From the NCBI GenBank assembly GCA_046153915.1, contig JBJXFC010000279.1, positions 1 through 19,110 on the forward strand: 19,110 nucleotides of DNA, read 5' to 3'. The position numbers and the translations under genes are program-made. The stretch's first letter is position 1. Each line of letters begins with the position of its first letter. Positions 1 through 8,132 of the stretch are shown here, piece by piece. Source of the stretch: JANNVZ01 sp046153915 (GTDB lineage Bacteria > Bacteroidota > Bacteroidia > Flavobacteriales_D > Sanyastnellaceae). The notes under the pieces are model-generated. The model saw only the letters and a list, made by a program, of their open reading frames with translations, searched no databases and was not told where the DNA came from.

Positions 1-2577
1 GCACGTATCTATCCCATACCGGCCAACGGCACCAAACGTATTGTAGTGGCCTACGAACAAGAGCTGACAGTGCACGACAATTACCTGCTCTATCATCTGC
101 CACTTACTTACAATGTATCACTCGAACATTTCGAGATGGAAGCCGTGGTGCACAATGCAACTCCCGATAGTATTGTTCTTGATCGTCCGCAAATCAAAAC
201 CACGTTTCAATTATCTTCAAGTGATTGGGTATGCTCATTCAGCAGAGAAAAACAATTGCTCAATGAACACATTGCGTTTATTATTCCGCTCGGGAATGAT
301 AAAGAAATGAGTATTTCCCAATTTGATCACAACGAAAACAAAACGTATTTCTTCACTACACTTATTCTTCCCGAATCTTACAGGTCCAAACCACGCCCGG
401 ATAAAATTGCATTTTACTGGGATGTATCCGGTTCGTGCGACAGTGCCTCACAGGCCAACTACCGCTCATTGGCTAAAGAATACCTGATGCACTACAAACC
501 TTCGCAGGTCGATGTGGTGACCTTTAGTTACCGCGTTCACGATAGAAAGTCATTTGGGATCTCTGATGGGATTTCAACCGAACTAATCAACTATCTATCA
601 GATTTGGATTTTGACGGTGGCACACAGCTTGGAGCGATTCGCAACGATGGTGGATACAGCGAGGTTTTTGTTTTCTCAGATGGCATGACCAATTATGGAA
701 AAGATCTTCCTGGGTTAATTGATGTTCCTGTCAATTGTATTTCTGCTTCCACAAATGCTGATTTCGGACTGTTGCGCACACTCTCCGAACAAACTGGCGG
801 AATAGCAATCAACCTCTTGCAGAATACACAATCGGAGGCGATGAAAAAACTCACCACCCAGCCGTTGAAACTTATCAGTGCAACCGTGTCCGATGCAAGC
901 GGCAATCGCACCAAAAATGCGATCTATCCATCGAGTGGTGTTATCGAAGGAAATAGTTTGACCATTGCTGGCTACTGCGAAGTGCCCGGCAACCTCCTTT
1001 TGCAAATTGGATACGATGTTTCTTCTTCGTATACGATAGAAGTAAATACCGCTCCCAACAGCAATGGCGTTTTGGCCAAACGGATGTGGGCACAGAAAAA
1101 ACTGGAAGCACTGGCCATTCGTTCGGACATCAACAAAGAAGAAATGCTTGCAACTGCCAAAAAGTTTCAGCTTGTAACACCGTTGACATCACTGATATTT
1201 CTGGACACTATCACCGACTATATTGAATATGAAATAGAACCTCCTGCAGCCATGAAAGAAGCATGGAATAAAGCAATGGCATCAAAAGAACAGGATAAAA
1301 TCAAAAAGAATAACGATCATCTCGAACAGGTGGTATCCTGGATTGCAGCAAGACAGGAATGGTGGAATAAAGATTTTACATCCGAACATAATATGCCGAA
1401 GAAAAAAAACAAAAGCAATGGAACGGATGATCACAGGAACTTGGAACAAATTCATTTCAATTCAATTGAAGTGACGGAAGAAAGTCAGATTTCAGGCGCC
1501 GACGAAGAAAGCCCTCCCCCACCTCCTGGCGGTTTTCTTTATGATGCGGTTACAATAGGCACAGGTTCCGGCGCAGGTCTTGGTACTGGTGCAACTTACA
1601 GCCTAAGTCTTTCCAATGCTGACAAAGAAGAAGAGAAGGATATGTCCAACCGAAAGCCCGTTTCAAGTAAAAAATCCATTGCACTTGCTGCCTGGAATCC
1701 GGAAACACCCTATCTCAAAGACCTAAAAAGTGTACCTCAAAATCTCGTGTATGAAACGTATCTCGGAATGCGCGCAGAGTATTCTACAACACCTTCTTTC
1801 TTTGTTGATGTGGCCGATTATCTCAGTGAATGTGGGCAACAGGAAAACGCCCTTCGTGTATTGAGCAATCTCGCAGAAGTGGATATCAAAAACTACAGAC
1901 TGATGCGCATACTGGCTCACCGGCTTGAACAACTGCATCAGCATGAAGATGCGGTGGCAATGTTTGAAAAAGTATTGGCACTGCGCAGTGAAGAGCCTCA
2001 GAGTTATCGTGATCTCGCTTTGACGCTCGCTGCCAATAATCAACACCAACAAGCCGTCGAAATGATGTATTCTCTTATTTCCAAAAACTGGAATTCCCGC
2101 TTTCCAGAGATTGAATTGATTGCCGTGGGTGAGTTGAATCAAATCATCCAGTCTTCGCCATCGCCACTCAACACATCATTTATCGACGCACGACTTCTCA
2201 AACACATGCCCATGGATGCGCGCGTGGTGTTGAACTGGGATGCCGACAATTGCGATATCGATCTTTGGGTAACTGATCCTCGCGGAGAAAAATGTTATTA
2301 CGGCCATCGCGATACCAAAATCGGTGGACACAATTCTGCAGATCTCACAGGAGGATATGGGCCGGAAGAATTCATCATTAAAAAAGCGATGAAAGGCAAA
2401 TACAAAATTGAAATCAACTACTACGGCGATCGTCAGCAAAGCATTGAAGGGCCAACAACAATACAGGTTGAAGTGTATACTGACTTTGGAATGGCTACAC
2501 AAAAAGCAAATTTGATTACGCGAAGGTTGTCGAATAAAAGTGAGACGCTGGAGATCGGTGTTTTTGACGTAGAATGA
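1..2577 (+). CDS. VIT / von Willebrand A / TPR / DUF2135 protein (5' end outside window)
   Basis: The reading frame is open from base 1, and the residues before the first possible start (GTG at 46) already read like the end of a VIT domain (IPANGTKRIVVAYEQEL). The true start is therefore left of the window; 858 residues are visible. A vWA domain follows with a MIDAS-type DVSGS at visible residues 141-145 and a later FVFSDG strand. Next come a low-complexity linker with a Pro run and Gly repeats (about residues 500-530), TPR-like helices (about 600-690), and a C-terminal DUF2135/YfaP-like domain (about 738-840) with a DADNCDIDLWV strand and a TGGYGPEEF turn. VIT-vWA proteins of this kind are envelope proteins thought to bind metal ions and protein partners; the exact role here is unknown. 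It is convergent with the methyltransferase gene, 52 bases away. Domain calls are from recognition of motifs, and I am confident of vWA and DUF2135. Confidence 0.93.
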   Translation, partial: ARIYPIPANGTKRIVVAYEQELTVHDNYLLYHLPLTYNVSLEHFEMEAVVHNATPDSIVLDRPQIKTTFQLSSSDWVCSFSREKQLLNEHIAFIIPLGNDKEMSISQFDHNENKTYFFTTLILPESYRSKPRPDKIAFYWDVSGSCDSASQANYRSLAKEYLMHYKPSQVDVVTFSYRVHDRKSFGISDGISTELINYLSDLDFDGGTQLGAIRNDGGYSEVFVFSDGMTNYGKDLPGLIDVPVNCISASTNADFGLLRTLSEQTGGIAINLLQNTQSEAMKKLTTQPLKLISATVSDASGNRTKNAIYPSSGVIEGNSLTIAGYCEVPGNLLLQIGYDVSSSYTIEVNTAPNSNGVLAKRMWAQKKLEALAIRSDINKEEMLATAKKFQLVTPLTSLIFLDTITDYIEYEIEPPAAMKEAWNKAMASKEQDKIKKNNDHLEQVVSWIAARQEWWNKDFTSEHNMPKKKNKSNGTDDHRNLEQIHFNSIEVTEESQISGADEESPPPPPGGFLYDAVTIGTGSGAGLGTGATYSLSLSNADKEEEKDMSNRKPVSSKKSIALAAWNPETPYLKDLKSVPQNLVYETYLGMRAEYSTTPSFFVDVADYLSECGQQENALRVLSNLAEVDIKNYRLMRILAHRLEQLHQHEDAVAMFEKVLALRSEEPQSYRDLALTLAANNQHQQAVEMMYSLISKNWNSRFPEIELIAVGELNQIIQSSPSPLNTSFIDARLLKHMPMDARVVLNWDADNCDIDLWVTDPRGEKCYYGHRDTKIGGHNSADLTGGYGPEEFIIKKAMKGKYKIEINYYGDRQQSIEGPTTIQVEVYTDFGMATQKANLITRRLSNKSETLEIGVFDVE

Positions 2578-2629
2578 ACTGATGACAAGCACTGCTCATT
2601 CTGAACTTTTCCCCGCCAAAAAGCAAGGC

Positions 2630-3268
2630 CTACTTTCTAAGAATGAGCTGAAACGCTCTCGCCTCGTGCCCATTCATTGTCTTTACCGTTACCTGATGTT
2701 CTTCCAACATATTGAAGTTCGCTGTTAATTCTGAAATCCACTCCTTCGTATGATGTCGAAAAACAACCCCCTCGGCTAAGTGAAACACGCCGAAATTTTG
2801 CTCATCACCTTCCAGGAATTCGTATTTTCCCACTTCTGTAATATCGTGTTGCAAATAATAATCACTTATGTAAAGAATCCCATTTGGTTTCAATTTTGAA
2901 TAAAGTAAATTCATTAACTCCTTCTGTCCTTTGTTGGATGGAATGCAGGTCAAAACAGCAAATAACAAAACACAATCCAGTGAGTTTTCTGCAACGGATA
3001 AGCCAACAGGGTTTTCAATGTGGTAAAGTGGCAAATTACCATCCCTTTTACCGCGCTTCACCAATTCTTTGGAAGTGTCGAAACCAACCACATTGGTATA
3101 TCCCAGGTCCAGCAACTCTTTTACAATTCGACCATACCCACATCCATAATCCAGTATATGACTATCGGTTTGAACACAATTTCCAAGCAGAGCATGATCT
3201 AGCTTGTGTGTAAATGTCTTCTGCTCTGCAACACTATCCCAATATTCTTTTTGATTGTCAATGTTCAT
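2630..3268 (-). CDS. class I SAM-dependent methyltransferase
   Basis: A 212-residue protein of the usual size for a small Rossmann-fold methyltransferase. Motif I is ILDYGCGYGRI at residues 38-48, the glycine-rich SAM-binding loop. It is followed by an acidic residue in VVGFDTS (about 61-67) at the end of beta-2, and by an NSLDCVLLF strand that matches motif IV. KPNGILYISDYY fits the post-motif strand common in Methyltransf_11/25 members. The substrate cannot be inferred. The start beginning MNIDNQKEYWDSVAEQKTFTH is typical for relatives, so I keep it. No cofactor residues look missing. The gene is separated from the next minus-strand gene by 48 bases and could be co-transcribed with it. Confidence 0.92.
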   Translation of the reverse strand: MNIDNQKEYWDSVAEQKTFTHKLDHALLGNCVQTDSHILDYGCGYGRIVKELLDLGYTNVVGFDTSKELVKRGKRDGNLPLYHIENPVGLSVAENSLDCVLLFAVLTCIPSNKGQKELMNLLYSKLKPNGILYISDYYLQHDITEVGKYEFLEGDEQNFGVFHLAEGVVFRHHTKEWISELTANFNMLEEHQVTVKTMNGHEARAFQLILRK

Positions 3269-3316
3269 ATCAAATTCAACCGTTCTATCTGCAATTGTAA
3301 CTCATAATTTCTACGT

Positions 3317-3907
3317 TCACTGCGGATTGGTTTCCGATTGAATTTTTTCAGTGATTTCATTGCCAATCAACTCTGCGCACGATTGCAGAATACGTTGGCG
3401 CGCTGTGTATGCTGAACACACACCCTTGATATTTATTCCGCCGGTTATCGTTGCGTTCATGGAGAACAGTTTTCCTCCTACCTCCTTGCGGCCTGAATCA
3501 TTACCAGTGCGTGAAATACTGAAGTTGCAATTTACAGTCGCACGAAACTTTGCGCTCTTATAAAGCGGCATCCACAAAATTCCATGATCTAAATCGCTGA
3601 TATACGCTTTTACAGTGCTTGCAGAGCAGTCGCCCCAGATGCAATCATTGTGATAATATACTGCGACACGCTCTTTGCCTGCGAGTGACACAGCACTATC
3701 CCGTACCTTTGGATTTACACGTGCAAGCCCGACACCCGTTGAGGTTACCGACCAACTAGTTGATGCAGACCGACTAATATTGGACCGATTGTAATTAATA
3801 CTTAGAACACCTGTTTCTCTCAGAATCGTAAGGATGAGAAAACCAACCAAAACAAATTTTGCTCTCTTGTTTCGAAGGATGGTGGTAAAAAGGCTGTCTG
3901 GACTCAT
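3317..3907 (-). CDS. hypothetical membrane-anchored protein
   Basis: A 196-residue protein I do not recognise. A single hydrophobic segment near the N-terminus (residues about 17-37, FVLVGFLILTILRETGVLSI), preceded by basic residues, looks like an uncleaved anchor or signal peptide. The remainder is Ser/Thr-rich with scattered cysteines (HNDCIWGDC, VNCNF, GVCSAY, QSCAEL) that could form disulfides outside the cytoplasm. Alternating hydrophobic residues suggest beta structure in the middle and a helix at the C-terminus. It lies upstream of the methyltransferase on the same strand and diverges from the barrel gene at 4160, with repeat R1 between them. The coding call rests on frame length and composition only. 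Confidence 0.7.
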   Translation of the reverse strand: MSPDSLFTTILRNKRAKFVLVGFLILTILRETGVLSINYNRSNISRSASTSWSVTSTGVGLARVNPKVRDSAVSLAGKERVAVYYHNDCIWGDCSASTVKAYISDLDHGILWMPLYKSAKFRATVNCNFSISRTGNDSGRKEVGGKLFSMNATITGGINIKGVCSAYTARQRILQSCAELIGNEITEKIQSETNPQ

Positions 3908-3942
3908 TTTTGCAATGTTATGAATTTATCTCAGAATATGCG

Positions 3943-4130
3943 GTGCCTTTCTATTCCGATCCAAAGTCCCGGAACCTGCCCTTTAAGGGAATTGGAACGC
4001 TTGATGGTTTCGAGTGCTCACCGTGTGAGTGATTACGCTTGCGCGCGTGTCCCGAACAATTCGGGGAGCGTCCGAATTGTTGGGGCTATTGAATCTCATG
4101 GTCGAAACGCACTGGATAATCTGGGTTTGA
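3943..4130 (+). repeat. dispersed structured repeat, copy R1
   Basis: It shares long blocks with 6483-6650. The shared blocks are a left end CTTTCTATTCCGATCCAAA, a central TTTCGAGTGCTCACCGT, then TACGCTTGCGCGC, and a right end TTGAATCTCATG. The segments between blocks differ, but imperfect inverted arms remain (AATTGGAACGC at 3990-4000 against GCGTCCGAATT at 4068-4078). It fills most of the gap between the divergent genes at 3907 and 4160. Type unknown; no transposase and no clear target duplication were seen. Confidence 0.75.
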
Positions 4131-4159
4131 TGCACAATTTCTTTTCTTTGTGGAATAGG

Positions 4160-5212
4160 ATGAGAAAATATTTGCTGCTCTTTTATATTTCGTTATTGGC
4201 GCTTCCCATCTGCTCGCAGCGGGCAATGAAATTTTTTGCAACGGGATCAGTCGATGCGGGCGTTGTGCTGTCTAAAGAAATATCGAACACGACACGGGGT
4301 TGGAATACGGGAATTGGCACTTCTATCAACCTGAATGCCGGTGGATCTTTAGTATTTAAAGAAAGAATAGGACTTCGCACAGAAGTTGGGGTTTTGTTCT
4401 ATTCTGCAAACTACTCCAACGAAGATCTTACATATACCGTACTGATATACTATCCCCATATATCCTTAACGCCCCATTTTATTTTTCCGATGAAAACCTC
4501 CGATAGTTATTTTCATATCGGGTGTCAATTGGGACGCATGTTTTACGCCTCAGATGAGTTGATAACAAACGAGTCGGATGTTGAATTCGCAACGATTGGA
4601 CAAGCGGGGAGGCCCGCGTTCTATAGTCCCGAAATTGGCATTACCCGTGTAGAAGGACGAATGACCATCAGTATTCTGGGTACCTATTTTTATCAATCCT
4701 TTGAGGAGCCACTTACACGAACGAAGATAACGGATGACAATGGCGTATTTGTAGGCACCTGCAAAGGCGATTATCCAGGAATTCGTGTTGGTGTTGCGTT
4801 TGAACTTCGACCTCGAAAAGAAAAAACCGAGCCCGAGCCTATCTATGTTCAAACTCCGGAAGAGTCCGATAATTTCGCTTCGCGCGACAATGCCGTTATT
4901 AAACAGATAAAAACCGGCCGAAGGTTTATCAAATTGCGTTTGTACGAGAGCGGAGAAATTGACAACGACTCCATTTCTGTGAGTGTTAATGGCAGGTATA
5001 TACTGACGCAACATAGTCTCGAAAAGAAAAAAGTAAAGTTGCGGATACCGCTCGAAAAAGGAACAAACACGATTACAGTTTATGCACACAACGAAGGCGA
5101 TATTCCGCCGAATACCGCCTCCTGTTTTATTCGCTATGGCTTAAGAAAAACGACCTTTCCGGTTAGCACGTCGATGAAACGAAACGCAACTGTGCTTATC
5201 GAAAGAAAATAG
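4160..5212 (+). CDS. outer-membrane beta-barrel protein with C-terminal beta-sandwich domain
   Basis: A 350-residue protein from ATG 4160, which begins with a clear signal peptide (MRKYLLLFYISLLALPICSQ). The frame is open back to 3920, but those 80 residues would be translated repeat R1, so I reject the longer start. Residues about 25-225 alternate polar and hydrophobic strands with aromatic strand ends and Gly-rich turns, as in PF13568-type Bacteroidota barrels. Residues about 262-335 form a separate domain (KLRLYESGEIDNDSISVSVNG, then LEKGTNTITVYAHNEGDIPPNTA). This resembles a beta-sandwich domain I have seen at the C-terminus of other secreted Bacteroidota proteins. The acidic hinge EKTEPEPIYVQ joins the two parts. 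Location is probably the outer membrane with the small domain in the periplasm or outside. Function unknown. Confidence 0.85.
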   Translation: MRKYLLLFYISLLALPICSQRAMKFFATGSVDAGVVLSKEISNTTRGWNTGIGTSINLNAGGSLVFKERIGLRTEVGVLFYSANYSNEDLTYTVLIYYPHISLTPHFIFPMKTSDSYFHIGCQLGRMFYASDELITNESDVEFATIGQAGRPAFYSPEIGITRVEGRMTISILGTYFYQSFEEPLTRTKITDDNGVFVGTCKGDYPGIRVGVAFELRPRKEKTEPEPIYVQTPEESDNFASRDNAVIKQIKTGRRFIKLRLYESGEIDNDSISVSVNGRYILTQHSLEKKKVKLRIPLEKGTNTITVYAHNEGDIPPNTASCFIRYGLRKTTFPVSTSMKRNATVLIERK

Positions 5213-5226
5213 CAGCTCCGTTCATA

Positions 5227-5634
5227 TTACTTCGCGCGCATTTTATTGCCTTTCGCTTCGTGCGTTACCTCCGCCAATCCAAGCGCTTCCATCAATGGTG
5301 GAACATACATTCCGAAACGGCCACGGAATCCTTTCTTCAAACCATACCAACCACCCACCGGATTTTTTTCTGATCTCCCCCAAGCCTCAACAGTGCCCTC
5401 TTTGGCGGGTTTCTGCTCGTCAGCACTGCCCAATTCCATCCAGTCTCCGTGTTTCTTTAACATGGCATGGAGGTCATTGAGACAGCGCATGTCGTAATGC
5501 AAAATTGTTTTTCCAACCGTGCACACAAGAATTTCTTTTCCGTCCTTTTCGTCAACGTGCATCGTGTAATCTGATGACAATGGTGGCGTCTTAAGCGCAA
5601 GTGGTTTTTCTTTGGTTCCGATTTTGTTTTTCAT
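5227..5634 (-). CDS. conserved hypothetical protein (WYGLKKGFRGRFG family)
   Basis: A 135-residue, probably cytosolic protein without signal peptide or membrane segment. The central part (TMHVDEKDGKEILVCTVG, DMRCLNDLHAMLKKHGDW) suggests strands followed by a helix. The C-terminal GGWYGLKKGFRGRFGMYVPP is very distinctive and looks like a conserved core, rich in Gly and basic residues. I cannot assign a function. Its start overlaps the stop of the gene upstream by four bases (5631-5634), so the two are almost certainly translationally coupled and in one operon with the SRPBCC gene. The basic core could bind nucleic acid, but that is only a guess. Confidence 0.85.
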   Translation of the reverse strand: MKNKIGTKEKPLALKTPPLSSDYTMHVDEKDGKEILVCTVGKTILHYDMRCLNDLHAMLKKHGDWMELGSADEQKPAKEGTVEAWGRSEKNPVGGWYGLKKGFRGRFGMYVPPLMEALGLAEVTHEAKGNKMRAK

Positions 5635-5951
5635 TTTATCCAGGGTGTTAGTTTGTTTGTAAATCCAATGAGGTTAATTTGTTCGATAGCGGGTCTAAAT
5701 TCAGGATTATGCGACTTCAGTGCTGCTTGAAATTTTTGAAACGCCGGCAAGGTATTCAATTTCTTTTGAACATCCTCGTCCTCGAAAAATGCGGTGTGAA
5801 CAAACGTCACACCATCCGGGTTAAGGCATGCGTGGTAAGCGATTCCTGATGGAACTTCTTCCTCAATTGAACGCATTACTTCTTGTATGTTGCGCGAATT
5901 CTGTTCAACAAAATCCAATGCAACGGCGTATGTGATTCGAATAGCTTTCAT
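5631..5951 (-). CDS. small dimeric alpha/beta-barrel-like protein (ABM-type)
   Basis: A 106-residue protein with the beta-alpha-beta-beta-alpha-beta pattern of the ABM / dimeric alpha-beta barrel fold. An N-terminal strand (AIRITYAV) is followed by a helix, a strand pair (GIAYHACLN, TFVHTAFFEDEDVQKKL), a helix (AFQKFQAALKSHN) and a last strand (QINLIGFTN). FEDEDVQKKLNTLPAFQKF matches the usual 'ask for the next residue to be added' helix of these monooxygenase-like proteins. Substrate and even enzymatic activity are unknown. It sits between the SRPBCC gene (23 bases upstream) and the conserved hypothetical (4-base overlap), so it is the middle gene of an operon. Confidence 0.8.
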   Translation of the reverse strand: MKAIRITYAVALDFVEQNSRNIQEVMRSIEEEVPSGIAYHACLNPDGVTFVHTAFFEDEDVQKKLNTLPAFQKFQAALKSHNPEFRPAIEQINLIGFTNKLTPWIK

Positions 5952-5974
5952 TGTTATTTCAATTTTTATTATTT

Positions 5975-6424
5975 CTACTTATTCTTTTCACTAGCCTTTT
6001 TAAGGTCCATGGCAAATTGCTCAAACGATGCGTCGAAGGGTGGAATATACTTGGCATACATGGGAAACATCAATCCGCCTATTTTCTCCACCATAGTAAA
6101 AGTAACAGTGCCGTTGCCCTGATCGGTGAGTGTGTATACGCGTTCACCTTTTCCATCTCCCCATACAAGTCGTTTGTTCACTTCAAATTCTTTCACCTTC
6201 AGTTTGAACTCGCGTTTTGCATCCAGTGTTGATTTCAGGCGAATGGTTTCACCCAAAGCAATGCTGCCGGTAATAGAGGTTACAGTAGAATTCCAGGAAG
6301 GATAATTGGCGGCGTTCGTCAAAAGCGACCAGATTTCTGCTACTTCCGCCTGAATGTCGATACTTACCGATGTTTCGCGACTGAATGTTGTGCGCACTGT
6401 GTTGGCCTTTCCGTTTTGTGCCAT
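5975..6424 (-). CDS. SRPBCC (START/Bet v1-like) family protein
   Basis: About 149 residues from the ATG at 6424 (MAQNGKANTV). The frame is open to 6658, but its first 60 or so codons translate repeat R2 and the next stretch is low-complexity (TTLIIMTTTATTIMA), so I choose the internal start; ATG 6448 is the alternative. The SRPBCC pattern is clear: VSIDIQAEVAEIWSLLTNAANYPSWNSTV is the first strand and helix of the family, GETIRLKSTLDAKREFKLKVKEFEVNKRLVW the middle strands, and the C-terminal helix is DASFEQFAMDLKKASEKN. Such proteins bind hydrophobic ligands in a deep cavity, and in small operons often accompany stress or detoxification genes. The ligand is unknown. First gene of a three-gene operon. 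Confidence 0.85.
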   Translation of the reverse strand: MAQNGKANTVRTTFSRETSVSIDIQAEVAEIWSLLTNAANYPSWNSTVTSITGSIALGETIRLKSTLDAKREFKLKVKEFEVNKRLVWGDGKGERVYTLTDQGNGTVTFTMVEKIGGLMFPMYAKYIPPFDASFEQFAMDLKKASEKNK

Positions 6425-6482
6425 GATTGTTGTTGCTGTTGTTGTCATAATAATAAGTGTTGTAATAAAACCCAATTGATAC

Positions 6483-6650
6483 AGTCCCTTTCTATTCCGA
6501 TCCAAAATCCCTGTCAATTCGCGCACTTGCTCGTTTCGAGTGCTCACCGTAGGAATAACTACGCTTGCGCGCTCGAAACTTGCGCGAGCACGCGAATTCT
6601 TTGGGCTTTTGAATCTCATGTAAGAAACGGCCTGCATAAATTGGGTTAAA
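6483..6650 (+). repeat. dispersed structured repeat, copy R2
   Basis: Second copy of the element at 3943-4130, same orientation. R2 folds as a nested hairpin. The outer arms are AATTCGCG (6516-6523) and CGCGAATT (6591-6598), the inner arms GTTTCGAG (6533-6540) and CTCGAAAC (6572-6579), and the tip is CGTAG/CTACG (6548-6552 with 6559-6563). It lies in the leader of the SRPBCC gene, in antisense relation to it, while R1 lies sense to its neighbour. Confidence 0.78.
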
Positions 6651-6730
6651 GATTTCATTGTTGTTTTTGTTGAATTTGAATCTTTGACGCCACCACCAAA
6701 AAAAACGATAGGATTTGGGTGAAGATTTTT

Positions 6731-6761
6731 GAAAATAATTCGATTTTGTCACCTTAACAAC
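6731..6761 (-). promoter_or_regulatory. possible housekeeping-type promoter for the SRPBCC operon
   Basis: On the minus strand a TTG (6760-6758) is followed after about 20 bases by TATTTTC (6737-6731). This resembles the Bacteroidota -33 TTTG and -7 TAnnTTTG elements with one mismatch at the last base. If used, repeat R2 would be transcribed in the 5' leader. Weak evidence. Confidence 0.3.
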
Positions 6762-6789
6762 TGTTTTACAGCCGATTAGATTTCGAGAA

Positions 6790-7230
6790 ATTAGTCCGCC
6801 ATTCCTTCGATAACCTCTGCCCTTTGTTTGATGGACACCAAATAATTCACCAATACGGACTCAATCAAATAAAGGCGGTTCCGAAATAAAGGCAACAAAG
6901 GATGGACGATACGATGGCACATGTAAATCGCTGTTGAATCATCCCCAATCGGAAGAATACGGATTTGTATATGTAGGCCAGATTGAATGCCTGTGCAGTC
7001 AAACGGCGTCGTCCACCAAATTCGTTTGCAAAAGGAGCGGGTTTTTGGCATGGGAGGATGGTGCTTTGGATCGTCCCTGCGTTTGGCACCATGCTCGCAC
7101 AAAAGCGCCGCTACGATCTCGAAATTCGCACAAATAAGCGCCGCAGTCTGGGCGTTTTGTACGAATAAATAGTTCTTGAATGAGCTTAGAACTTCCCCTT
7201 CTTCGAATGCTTTGAGATTGTATGGCATGC
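6790..7230 (-). other. low-stop tract without a supportable gene; possible repeat or gene remnant
   Basis: Reading frames of 60-145 codons are open in several frames on both strands here, unlike the rest of the window. The longest (6791-7228, minus) gives Cys/Trp/Arg-rich sequence with no recognisable fold and no good start context. Two near-identical blocks lie 31 bases apart, CGCACAAAAGCGCCGCT (7096-7112) and CGCACAAATAAGCGCCGCA (7127-7145). I read this as non-coding or relic sequence. The remaining gene-free bases, 7231-7303, hold nothing I recognise. Confidence 0.4.
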
Positions 7231-7303
7231 GTCAAATGACCGGTATTTTGATCCCGTCGTAAGCTTAGACGATTGCCGTGAAAATTTTGATAGTTTACTG
7301 ATT

Positions 7304-8113
7304 CTACTTTTCGAGGAAATCATCCATGACCTTTCTGTTGTGCTCCAGATGATGCAGCTGCAGTTCTGCTGCGCCCGACGTGAATGGATCCAATTGCTGA
7401 AGAATCTGCATACGCAAATCGAATACATGTTCCTTGTCGCCCTTCCGGGCCTCTCTTACGAGATCTAGTTTTGCAATTTCCTCCTGGGTTTGTTGCTGCG
7501 GATTAAAAATTCCGTTGAGTTCAGAGCATTGATGACAAACGCCTTCTTTGTTGATGAGCGCACACCTTCCATCAAAAACCTGAATCATTTTGGTGCGCCC
7601 GGTGTGCAGATAATACTTCACTAAAGCGTCGGTAGTTTCAAGTATCGTGGCTATTTCAGCGATTTTAAACTCATACACTTCTTTTAGAAAAATACACACT
7701 TGCTGCTCGAGTGGCAATGACTTTGAAATACAGGTGTAGCAAAACGCGATGTGTTCGCGTATTTCAAACTGACCCTGAGGAGATGTCATGCGTATTTGCA
7801 TTGCCTCCTGGAAAAACTGACGATTATTCAAGGCCGCCTGTTTTGTAATATCCGTTACATTTTCGGTCCAGCGCTTTTTCGCGCGAAGATTGTCCTTGGC
7901 AAGGTTGGATGCAATTGTAAACAACCACGTCTTTAAACTCGCCTCACCTCTGAATGTCTCCAGTTTTTCGAGTGCCTTTATGTATGTGTCCTGAACAAGG
8001 TCTTCGGCATCAGCAACACTGGCAGTAATGCGCAACAAAAAAGATTTCATTTGACCTTTGTGTTGCATAAATTCGGAAGTAAGGAGTTCTTCAGTCATAG
8101 GGTTTTGGCTCAT
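7304..8113 (-). CDS. ECF-type RNA polymerase sigma factor with C-terminal CxxC extension
   Basis: About 269 residues from ATG 8113 (MSQNPMTEELL). The frame runs 14 codons further, but those overlap the promoter -7 box at 8133-8140, so the shorter start is preferred; ATG 8098 is possible. Sigma region 2 is clear, with DAEDLVQDTYIKAL (region 2.2) and SLKTWLFTIASNLAKDN. Region 4 is LPLEQQVCIFLKEVYEFKIAEIA followed by a helix-turn-helix. Before region 4 there is a CYTC pair, and after it CALINKEGVCHQCSELNG followed by a helical tail of about 85 residues, which is absent from minimal ECF factors. The Cys pairs could bind zinc or sense redox. No anti-sigma gene is adjacent, so the tail may regulate the factor. 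The gene lies directly downstream of the CsbD-like gene and two terminators. It directs RNA polymerase to a dedicated promoter set; whether that is the motif at 8513-8549 and its copies is inference. Confidence 0.92.
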   Translation of the reverse strand: MSQNPMTEELLTSEFMQHKGQMKSFLLRITASVADAEDLVQDTYIKALEKLETFRGEASLKTWLFTIASNLAKDNLRAKKRWTENVTDITKQAALNNRQFFQEAMQIRMTSPQGQFEIREHIAFCYTCISKSLPLEQQVCIFLKEVYEFKIAEIATILETTDALVKYYLHTGRTKMIQVFDGRCALINKEGVCHQCSELNGIFNPQQQTQEEIAKLDLVREARKGDKEHVFDLRMQILQQLDPFTSGAAELQLHHLEHNRKVMDDFLEK

Positions 8114-8132
8114 TTTGAGGTTTGAAGCTACA

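Noticed and set aside
6791..7228. 145-codon minus-strand frame
   Set aside because: Open frames overlap it on both strands, composition is odd, and no domain or start signal is seen; reported as a low-stop tract instead.
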